From Pseudomonadota bacterium (lineage in GTDB: Bacteria > Pseudomonadota > Alphaproteobacteria > Paracaedibacterales > CAIULA01): a stretch of 13,725 nucleotides of DNA. Each line of letters opens with the position of its first letter. Positions within the stretch are counted from its first letter, which is position 1. Below the pieces are notes generated by a model that ran no database searches, was not told the origin of the DNA, and saw nothing but the letters and a program-made list of their open reading frames with translations. Made by a program: the position numbers and the translations under genes. Positions 7,738 through 13,725 of this stretch are shown one piece after another. The stretch is from positions 1 to 13,725 of the forward strand of contig JAJZHT010000013.1 of the NCBI GenBank assembly GCA_021804455.1, read 5' to 3'.

Positions 7738-7968
7738 ATGAAACAAGGTATTCACCCCGATTATCACAAAATCACGGTTGTTATGACCGATGGCAGTACC
7801 TTCGAAACCCGTACAACATGGGGAAAAGAAGGCGACACCATGCGTTTGGATATTGACCCTAAGTCTCATCCAGCCTGGACAGGTTCTGGACACAAACTGA
7901 TTGATACAGGCGGTCAAATCAGCAAGTTCAGCAAACGTTACCAAAATTTCGGTCTTAAACAATCTTAA
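7738..7968 (+). CDS. rpmE: 50S ribosomal protein L31
   Basis: Large-subunit ribosomal protein L31, 76 aa. It starts [20 protein letters not shown] and contains the conserved block [12 protein letters not shown]. No cysteine is present, so this is the zinc-independent (C-minus) form common in alphaproteobacteria rather than the CxxC form. The frame is open upstream, but the ATG at 7738 begins at the conserved MK-xx-HP and has an AAGGA about 5 bases before it, so the longer version is rejected. The gene ends 23 bp before uvrD, and the two are likely co-transcribed. The AAGGA and the conserved N-terminus make this start secure. Confidence 0.95.
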   Translation: MKQGIHPDYHKITVVMTDGSTFETRTTWGKEGDTMRLDIDPKSHPAWTGSGHKLIDTGGQISKFSKRYQNFGLKQS

Positions 7969-7991
7969 GTTTATCATTAAAGAGGGGTGTC

Positions 7992-10145
7992 ATGACCTTG
8001 CAGGCTGAACGCTATAGGGTCGATCCCTCTTTTTCCATGTTACCTCCTTATCTTCAAAATTTAAACGATAACCAGCGAGAGGCGGTTTTAGAAACCGAGG
8101 GTCCTGTCCTGATTTTAGCAGGGGCAGGAACGGGTAAAACCCGGGTTTTGACAACACGTTTGGCCCACATTTTGAATTTAGGACTTGCTTATCCCCATCA
8201 GGTTTTAGCGGTCACCTTTACCAACAAAGCGGCCCAAGAAATGCGGGAACGGATTGCCACGTTGTTGCAACGGCCTATTGAAGGGATGTGGCTTGGGACC
8301 TTCCATTCCTTGTCGGTTCGAATTTTGCGTCGTCATGCTGAATTAATTGGGCTGCAAACAAATTTTACTATTTTGGATACCGATGACCAATTACGCCTTT
8401 TAAAACAACTGCTCAAAGCTCACAACATCGATGAAAAGCAAACGCCTCCTCGTCTGGTATTGTCGATGATCAATCGCTGGAAAGATCAGGCGTTAAGCCC
8501 TGAACAGGCACAAAAAACTCACCATAAAGTTATTGCCGATTTATATCAAGAGTATCAGGAGCGTCTTCAAGTTTTAAATGCGGTTGATTTTGGTGATTTG
8601 CTTTTACACTGTTTAACCTTGTTCAAGAAAAACCCCGAAGTTCTTCAATCCTATCAGCAGCAATTTCAGTATTTGCTGGTTGATGAGTATCAAGATACAA
8701 ACGTGGCACAATACCTATGGTTACGTCTTTTGGCCCAAGGCTCGGGAAACCTTTGTTGTGTAGGGGATGATGACCAATCGATTTATGGCTGGCGAGGGGC
8801 TGAGATTGGCAATATCCTTAAGTTTGAACAAGACTTTCCGGGAGCCAAAGTCGTTCGGTTGGAACAAAACTACCGTTCAACGTCTCATATTTTAGGGGCT
8901 GCGAGCGGCCTTATCGCCCATAATCAAGGTCGTTTGGGTAAAACCCTTTGGACAGAAGATGAAGCCGGAGAACCTGTCATCATTCGGGGTACATGGGACT
9001 CTTTGGATGAAGCCCGTTTTGTTGGTGATGAGATTGAATACCGCCAACGTCAAGGGGATCGTCTAGGAAGTATGGCGATTTTGGTACGAGCCAGCTTTCA
9101 AACCCGTGAATTCGAAGAGTGTCTTTTAAAATTAGGAATTCCTTATCGGGTTATTGGCGGCCCTCGATTTTATGAACGTCTCGAAATACGGGATGCTTTG
9201 GCCTATTTAAGGCTGGTTGTCCAACCCGACGATGGCTTGGCTTTTGAACGAATTATTAATATGCCTCGTCGTGGAATTGGTCAAACGACGCTTCAGGCTA
9301 TGCACATTCTGGCGCGAGAGCAAGGGATCTCTTTGCCACGGGCTGCGCGTTATTATGCGGATCATACAGCTCGAGGAGTAACGGGTACCAACTTGCGACA
9401 TTTCTTTACAAATTTGGATCGTTGGCGAACTCTTCTGGAAACGGAGCCACACAGCGAAGTTACCAAAATTATTTTGGACGAATCGGGTTATACGGCTTTT
9501 TGGCGGCAAGATAAGTCAGCGGATGCTCCAGGACGTTTAGAAAACTTGAAAGAGTTGGTGAACGCTATTGAGGAATTTCAGTATATTCCCGGTTTCTTAG
9601 AACATGTCAGCTTGGTCATGGATAACAACCAACAAAATCAGCAGGACATGGTAAGTCTCATGACTTTGCACGCGGCAAAAGGGTTGGAATTTGATACAGT
9701 TTTTCTTGCCGGATGGGAAGAAAACCTTTTTCCGCATCCCCGTGCCCTGCAAGAGAATGGGCACGCGGGTCTTGAGGAAGAACGCCGTCTTGGATACGTA
9801 GGTATCAGCCGTGCTCGTCATCGTGCAATTATTACCTATTGTTTACAACGGCGTTTGTATCAGGGGGGATGGCAAACAGCGATTCCCTCTCGCTTTATTA
9901 AAGAGATTCCTTGTGCCCATATCCAACACATCCAGGCTAATGGTGCGACGATGGCGCGAAAGAATGATGTTTCTTCTCAAAATGAGCCTCTGAAAGTACT
10001 TCACGATTTCAAGACAGGGGAACGGGTTTTTCATCAAAAATTTGGGTATGGTTTCATTATTCATTTGGATCATGACAAAGCAGAGGTTTTATTTGACCAC
10101 GCAGGACCCAAAAAAATTATTATGGATTTTATAAGCCGCGCTTAA
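7992..10145 (+). CDS. uvrD: UvrD/PcrA-type superfamily 1 DNA helicase
   Basis: ATP-dependent 3'-5' DNA helicase of the UvrD/Rep/PcrA family, acting in nucleotide excision and mismatch repair and in clearing stalled complexes. At 717 aa it has normal length and the motifs are intact. These are the Q motif LNDNQREAV (24-32), Walker A GAGTGKT (44-50), motif II VDEYQD (230-235), motif III GDDDQSIYGWRG (258-269), motif IV QNYRST (292-297) and motif V TLHAAKGLEF (558-567), followed by GYVGISRAR. The C-terminal residues from about 680, with GERVFHQKFGYGFI and a following VLFD/GPKK pattern, match the Tudor-like domain of PcrA/UvrD known to contact RNA polymerase. GAGGGG precedes the ATG. UvrD versus PcrA naming is a matter of convention. 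No clear terminator was found after it. Confidence 0.93.
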   Translation: MTLQAERYRVDPSFSMLPPYLQNLNDNQREAVLETEGPVLILAGAGTGKTRVLTTRLAHILNLGLAYPHQVLAVTFTNKAAQEMRERIATLLQRPIEGMWLGTFHSLSVRILRRHAELIGLQTNFTILDTDDQLRLLKQLLKAHNIDEKQTPPRLVLSMINRWKDQALSPEQAQKTHHKVIADLYQEYQERLQVLNAVDFGDLLLHCLTLFKKNPEVLQSYQQQFQYLLVDEYQDTNVAQYLWLRLLAQGSGNLCCVGDDDQSIYGWRGAEIGNILKFEQDFPGAKVVRLEQNYRSTSHILGAASGLIAHNQGRLGKTLWTEDEAGEPVIIRGTWDSLDEARFVGDEIEYRQRQGDRLGSMAILVRASFQTREFEECLLKLGIPYRVIGGPRFYERLEIRDALAYLRLVVQPDDGLAFERIINMPRRGIGQTTLQAMHILAREQGISLPRAARYYADHTARGVTGTNLRHFFTNLDRWRTLLETEPHSEVTKIILDESGYTAFWRQDKSADAPGRLENLKELVNAIEEFQYIPGFLEHVSLVMDNNQQNQQDMVSLMTLHAAKGLEFDTVFLAGWEENLFPHPRALQENGHAGLEEERRLGYVGISRARHRAIITYCLQRRLYQGGWQTAIPSRFIKEIPCAHIQHIQANGATMARKNDVSSQNEPLKVLHDFKTGERVFHQKFGYGFIIHLDHDKAEVLFDHAGPKKIIMDFISRA

Positions 10146-10221
10146 TTTTTCAAGAGAGAGTGGTTTGATTCTTTTATAAACTACTTGAAGTTCAAAGAGA
10201 ATTCAGCCTATAGTTTTGAAG

Positions 10222-10311
10222 GTCTCAAGTTTACCTTTGTTCTTATGCTGGATCAAACAGCGTCTCATGTTTACCTTTGTTCTTATGCTGGATCAAACAG
10301 CGTCTCATGTT
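10222..10311 (+). repeat. 40-bp tandem duplication over a gene start
   Basis: Two full copies plus a partial third of a unit running GTCTCAxGTTTACCTTTG...CAAACAGC lie with an exact 40-bp period. The only internal difference is A at 10228 against T at 10268. Each full copy contains ATGCTGG, the likely methyltransferase start. Because 40 is not a multiple of three, translation from the first ATG (10245) runs into TGA at 10311-10313 after 22 codons, while the second ATG (10285) opens the real gene. The near-identity suggests a recent slippage or recombination event. Confidence 0.9.
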
Positions 10312-10911
10312 GAAAAAGTAATACGGCAGCAAGAAAGAAAGCTCTTCTTTCGCCGTTGGCTTAAGCATCCCTTACAAATGGGAACACTGGCCCCTATTAC
10401 GGTTCGTTTAGCAGAATCAGCGGCTTTGCTTGTTGATAATCCTAAAGGGATGTTTGTGGAGATTGGAGCAGGAACGGGAAGATTGACGCGTTCTTTATTG
10501 CGTCGTATTGAAAATCCAGCCAATTTAGCCGCCGTTGAATTGGATTCGGTTTGCTGGGGTTTTTTACAGGAAACTTTGCCGACCTTTTTGCCGTCTGATC
10601 AAAAATTGCCCCATATCATTCATGGAGATGCGGTCCAGCTTCCTCATTTATTACCGGAGCCTTTTGTTGGAAACGTTGATACCGTTTTTTCAGTCATTCC
10701 TTTAATGTATCTGCATGAATCCACACGGCAGGCTATTATAGATGCTGCTTTCAGGGTTTTAAAGCCGGGAGGATCCATTCTTCATATCACTTATAATCCG
10801 AAATCCCCGCTTAATTTTATGAAACACATCAGGCAGAGTCGTCAAACACAATTATGGTGGAATCTCCCCCCAGGATTTGTATGGCATTACCAGAAAATAC
10901 CCTCTGTCTAA
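10285..10911 (+). CDS. SAM-dependent methyltransferase, phospholipid N-methyltransferase-like (copy 1)
   Basis: Class I methyltransferase of 208 aa related to the PmtA-type phosphatidylethanolamine N-methyltransferases and, more distantly, to KsgA-like enzymes. The N-terminus has the family's FFRRWLKHPLQMGTLAP stretch. SAM motif I is EIGAGTGRLT (59-68), the ribose-binding acid is in AVELD (84-88) and GDA is at 114-116. The end carries PGGSILHITYNPKSPLN and a WNLPPGFVWHY block. It probably methylates a membrane lipid or a similar amine; the substrate is inferred. The start is taken at the ATG in the second repeat copy. The in-frame ATG at 10267 and the TTG at 10216 extend only through duplicated DNA, and no Shine-Dalgarno marks any of them. 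Where PmtA-like proteins and the next gene show SG-x-P, this one reads SVIP, so it may have drifted functionally. Confidence 0.75.
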   Translation: MLDQTASHVEKVIRQQERKLFFRRWLKHPLQMGTLAPITVRLAESAALLVDNPKGMFVEIGAGTGRLTRSLLRRIENPANLAAVELDSVCWGFLQETLPTFLPSDQKLPHIIHGDAVQLPHLLPEPFVGNVDTVFSVIPLMYLHESTRQAIIDAAFRVLKPGGSILHITYNPKSPLNFMKHIRQSRQTQLWWNLPPGFVWHYQKIPSV

Positions 10912-10933
10912 CCCTTAAAAAAGAAAAACCAAA

Positions 10934-11620
10934 GTGAAGCCGCCACGTATTTGTAAGCGCGAAGAGGGATTGCTGTTTTTAAAGCAGCTTATTAAGAATC
11001 CACGATCGATGGGAGCATTGGTGCCCAGTTCTGCCGCTTTGGCGGAGTTTATGTGCAGCCACATTCCCATAACCCCCTCTGTACGTGTGGTAGAGATTGG
11101 GGCGGGTACAGGGCGGCTAACCCAAGCCTTGTTAAAGAATGGCTTGTCGGCACAGAATTTGTGTATCATCGAGTTGGATCCTGCGATGTATAATTTTTTG
11201 TGTCAGAATTTTCCTCATGTCACTATTATCCAGGGAAACGCTTGCCATTTATCGCAGTTGCTTCCTGAAAGTTGGTTTGGGGCAGTGGATTGTATTGTCT
11301 CGGGAATCCCAATGGTGAACTTATCGTTTGAAAATCAAAGTCAGATTATTCAAGCATGTCTTGGAACTTTATCTCCTCAGGGAAAAATTTTACAATTCAC
11401 TTATGGTCCGTTGTCACCGCTTCCATCTCGCAAGCTGGGCTTAAGTCAAAAAAGATTGGGACATGTTTTGATGAACTTTCCGCCTGCGACGGTTTGGCAA
11501 TATACAAAAGCTGTTTCTCCCTCGGGCGGGCGAAAGATCTCACGTATTAAGGATTTGAAACAGCAGAGTTTAAAACAGTTTCAACGTTTAAAGAAACACC
11601 CCTTTAATAATAATTTCTAA
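10934..11620 (+). CDS. SAM-dependent methyltransferase, phospholipid N-methyltransferase-like (copy 2)
   Basis: A 228-aa paralogue of the preceding gene. It shares the order of blocks: FLKQLIKNPRSMGALVPSSA near the N-terminus, SAM motif I EIGAGTGRLT (54-63), IIELD, GNA, SGIPMVNL (123-130), and QFTYGPLSPLPS followed by FPPATVWQY. These correspond well to rhizobial-type PmtA, which makes mono- to trimethylated phosphatidylethanolamine (phosphatidylcholine route). PmtA activity is likely but not proven. The C-terminus ends in a basic Lys/Arg/Gln-rich tail (about 195-225), which could bind acidic membrane lipid. The start is a GTG with no canonical Shine-Dalgarno, 22 bp after the first copy, and dapB follows after 23 bp, so the three genes look like one transcription unit. 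Confidence 0.78.
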   Translation: MKPPRICKREEGLLFLKQLIKNPRSMGALVPSSAALAEFMCSHIPITPSVRVVEIGAGTGRLTQALLKNGLSAQNLCIIELDPAMYNFLCQNFPHVTIIQGNACHLSQLLPESWFGAVDCIVSGIPMVNLSFENQSQIIQACLGTLSPQGKILQFTYGPLSPLPSRKLGLSQKRLGHVLMNFPPATVWQYTKAVSPSGGRKISRIKDLKQQSLKQFQRLKKHPFNNNF

Positions 11621-11643
11621 GATGAAGTATCGAAAGGAACAGG

Positions 11644-12453
11644 ATGGCTGTGGAGACAATAAAATTGGGCCTTGCAGGTGCCACAGGGCGTATGGGGAAG
11701 ACTCTCTTGGATTGCTTGGTGTCTTATCCTGTTTTAAGTTTACGGGCGGCAACGGCGTCTTCTTCGCATCCTCTTTTAGGAAAACCCATCTATCAGGATG
11801 TGGTTTTAGAAAGCCGTGCTGAGTCCTTGTTTGAAAAAGCCGATGTTATCATTGATTTTAGTGCTCCTGAATCTTTATCAGATTATCTTGATTTGGCTGT
11901 GCGCTATCAAAAACCCATGGTTATTGGCACAACAGGACTTCATGAGGGCCACCGTTCTTATTTACATGACGCAGCCAAACATACAGCAATCCTTTATTCT
12001 GCCAACATGAGTCTTGGGATAACCTTAATGAAACGGGTTGTAAGCACTTTGACAGCGGCCTTCGGGGAAGGTTATGATGTCGAGATTTCTGAAACTCACC
12101 ATCGTTATAAAGTGGACTCACCCTCTGGAACCAGCCTGATGTTAGGCGAGGCCATAGCCCAAACCAGAGGGGTTAGCCTTAATGATGTGGCGCGTTTTGA
12201 ACGTTACGGTTCTATAGGGCCGCGTCGTCAGGGCGAGATCGGTTTTAGCGTACAACGTGGGGGGCACAGTTTATGCGAACATACTCTTCGGTTTTTAGGC
12301 GACGAAGAAACCCTTGAGATAACCCATCGGGGCAATTCCCGCTCTGTTTATGCTAACGGAGCCCTGAAAGCAGCCTGTTGGATTTTTGGAAAATCCCCTG
12401 GATTTTATGATATGGAATGTGTTTTGGGACTGAAAAAGGCTGACAGTATTTGA
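11644..12453 (+). CDS. dapB: 4-hydroxy-tetrahydrodipicolinate reductase
   Basis: NAD(P)H-dependent reductase of the diaminopimelate/lysine pathway, acting on the product of DapA in the cytoplasm. The 269-aa length is typical. The N-terminal Rossmann motif GATGRMG is at 12-18 and GTTGL lies mid-protein. The catalytic signature ETHHRYKVDSPSGTS places His152 and Lys156 where the E. coli enzyme has His159 and Lys163. An AAGGA lies about 7 bases before the ATG. It follows the two methyltransferases with short gaps, an association by operon position rather than pathway. A long hairpin after the stop may end the unit. Codon use here is the local norm: only about 4 of the first 40 codons end in C, useful for comparison with the downstream integrase. 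Confidence 0.96.
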   Translation: MAVETIKLGLAGATGRMGKTLLDCLVSYPVLSLRAATASSSHPLLGKPIYQDVVLESRAESLFEKADVIIDFSAPESLSDYLDLAVRYQKPMVIGTTGLHEGHRSYLHDAAKHTAILYSANMSLGITLMKRVVSTLTAAFGEGYDVEISETHHRYKVDSPSGTSLMLGEAIAQTRGVSLNDVARFERYGSIGPRRQGEIGFSVQRGGHSLCEHTLRFLGDEETLEITHRGNSRSVYANGALKAACWIFGKSPGFYDMECVLGLKKADSI

Positions 12454-12455
12454 TT

Positions 12456-12498
12456 TTTTATGAAATGAGGCGTGAGGCGACGTGCTTATTTCATAAAA
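12456..12498 (+). terminator. AT-rich stem-loop after dapB
   Basis: TTTTATGAAAT (12456-12466) pairs with ATTTCATAAAA (12488-12498). The stem can extend inward by GAG/CTT (one G-U) and CGT/ACG. It begins 3 bases after the dapB stop. There is no long T tract directly downstream (TATTTTCAG follows), so termination efficiency is uncertain. The remaining stretch to 12649 shows no gene, tRNA or recognised RNA. Confidence 0.45.
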
Positions 12499-12649
12499 TA
12501 TTTTCAGCGATTAACGATTGAGTAAGGCTTCAAAAGGTATTATAGGAAAGAACCTAGGTGATAAAGAAACCCCTTTTTGAAACAAGATCTGAGAGGCTTT
12601 GTTGCGTGTGACCTAAGGAAATCCTATGTATTTGGCTCTGTAAAACAGT

Positions 12650-12678
12650 TTGACAGGTGTCTTGTGTCTTTTCATACC
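12650..12678 (+). promoter_or_regulatory. Candidate sigma-70 promoter for the integrase
   Basis: A perfect TTGACA (12650-12655) is followed after 17 bases by CATACC (12673-12678), a poor -10 with three matches to consensus. It lies about 85 bp before the integrase start and is the best promoter-like pair seen in this gap. Confidence 0.3.
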
Positions 12679-12760
12679 CCTCAATACGACGAAAAAAGGT
12701 ACCATAAACTCAAATAAAATGGTAGAACTATGGTTAAATTCTTATTGTGGATCACCCTCT

Positions 12761-13725
12761 ATGCCCAAACTCACCAAAGCCGTCATCGATAACAGTCTCC
12801 CCAAAGAAAAACACTACCTGGTCTGGGATACCGAAATCAAAGGCTTCGGTTGCCAGATTCTTAAAAGCGGCAGCAAAAAAACCTATGTCTTTTACTACCG
12901 GTCTCCCCTGACCAAAAAGAAAGGCTATCTCAAAATCGGCTGCCATGGCACCATCACCGTCGACTTCGCCCGAAACGAAGCCAAGAAGCTGGCCGCTAGG
13001 GTCGCTTCAGGCATCGATCCCAAAAAAGAAAAGGAAGAAAGAAGAGTCGCTGAAAAACAATCCCTTCTTTTTGCCACCTTTTTTGAAATCTTTATCCAAA
13101 AACATCTTCTCGTGGGCTATAAAGATGGCGGGTACAATTCTTTAAGCGTTGCCCAACGTCACCTTCTGCCCTCTTTTGGTTCCAAGAGACTGAATGCCAT
13201 CACCCCCCAAGAGATCCGTCATTTTTTGGAGGAACGGAGTTCCATCCCCATTATGGCCAATCGGTGTTTGGCGTTGCTGAGTGTAGCCTTTAAAAAGGCT
13301 GAGGAATGGGATTATCTTCCCCCCAGGAGTAATCCGTGTACGGGCGTGAAGAAATACCGAGAAATCAAAAAGCAGAGGTTTCTCAGTGATGCTGAGCTGA
13401 AGAGGCTGGAAGAATCCCTGGCACGACAGCTTCAAGAACAACCAGGTTCCTATTGCACCGTTAAAGCCCTTTTCTTGCTGATGTATACCGGATGCCGCTT
13501 AAGAGAAATCCTGCATTTAAAATGGGAGAATGTTCATCTCCAAGATCAATATCTCCATCTTCCCGATACCAAGACAGGAGAAGGGGCACGACCGTTGAAC
13601 CAGAAAGCGATGGAGCTTTTACAGTCGATGACTCCCCAGGACGGCAATCCTTATGTTTTCTATGGCAAAATTCCGGGGAGACCCTTGATGGACATCACGG
13701 CGTGCTGGAAAACGGTTCTCAAGAG
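12761..13725 (+). CDS. Tyrosine-type site-specific integrase (partial, 3' end outside window)
   Basis: Phage or island integrase; 321 codons are visible and the C-terminus runs off the window. It begins MPKLTKAVID with a WDTEIKGFG stretch, the N-terminal Arm DNA-binding domain (DUF4102 type) of P4-like and island integrases. A SAM-like core-binding domain follows (about 105-195). The catalytic domain starts near 210 with the first active-site Arg in MYTGCRLREIL and the Lys in LPDTKTGEGARPLN. The His-x-x-Arg box and the Tyr nucleophile would lie beyond 13725. The ATG at 12761 fits the family start; an in-frame ATG at 12719 would add 14 residues. Neither has a strong Shine-Dalgarno. About 20 of the first 40 codons end in C, unlike dapB next door, which points to foreign origin. 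No tRNA target is visible on this side, so the attachment site is unassigned. Confidence 0.9.
   Translation, partial: MPKLTKAVIDNSLPKEKHYLVWDTEIKGFGCQILKSGSKKTYVFYYRSPLTKKKGYLKIGCHGTITVDFARNEAKKLAARVASGIDPKKEKEERRVAEKQSLLFATFFEIFIQKHLLVGYKDGGYNSLSVAQRHLLPSFGSKRLNAITPQEIRHFLEERSSIPIMANRCLALLSVAFKKAEEWDYLPPRSNPCTGVKKYREIKKQRFLSDAELKRLEESLARQLQEQPGSYCTVKALFLLMYTGCRLREILHLKWENVHLQDQYLHLPDTKTGEGARPLNQKAMELLQSMTPQDGNPYVFYGKIPGRPLMDITACWKTVLK

Noticed and set aside
10216..10284. A longer methyltransferase starting at TTG 10216
   Set aside because: The extra residues come from the first copy of the 40-bp duplication read out of its normal frame, so they are unlikely to be native protein sequence.
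10222..10311. Repeats suggesting a CRISPR array
   Set aside because: The copies are directly adjacent with a 40-bp period and no unique spacers; this is a simple tandem duplication inside a gene start.
13142..13441. A 99-codon minus-strand frame inside the integrase
   Set aside because: It is antisense to the integrase core region, which is clearly coding on the plus strand, and has no domain-like features.

Overview
The window reads as a bacterial chromosome, most likely from an alphaproteobacterium. The clues are a cysteine-free L31 protein, two phospholipid N-methyltransferase-like (PmtA-type) proteins next to dapB, and a UvrD/PcrA helicase with a C-terminal Tudor-like domain. Moderate-to-low GC, small remnants of mobile DNA and loose intergenic stretches would suit an intracellular or host-associated lineage such as Holosporales. 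That placement is inference from gene style only, not from a marker phylogeny.

Layout: (1) 2-760 encodes a secreted serine hydrolase. (2) 761-1275 is non-coding and holds a degenerate palindromic element of about 430 bp with a GC-rich hairpin inside, then a 16-bp perfect palindrome in front of uppP. (3) uppP and an MscS-type channel form an overlapping envelope operon (1276-3164). (4) mutS runs toward them on the minus strand and overlaps the channel gene tail-to-tail by 89 bp. (5) 5692-7737 is an accessory islet between housekeeping genes, holding a broken IS3-family transposase and an AT-rich DUF2971 gene. (6) rpmE and uvrD lie close together on the plus strand, followed by two tandem paralogous methyltransferases and dapB. 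A 40-bp tandem duplication sits exactly on the start region of the first methyltransferase. (7) After dapB come a long AT-rich hairpin and a tyrosine integrase of the Arm-domain type, cut off by the window end. Its C-ending codon use differs sharply from dapB, so a mobile island probably starts here and extends rightward.

Functionally this is mostly core biology: recycling of the undecaprenyl carrier lipid, osmotic safety valve, mismatch repair, DNA unwinding, ribosome, lipid methylation and lysine/diaminopimelate synthesis. No complete new system can be demonstrated. The parts least explained are the palindromic element at 772-1199, the DUF2971/IS3 islet, the 40-bp duplication over a start codon, and the left edge of the integrase island.
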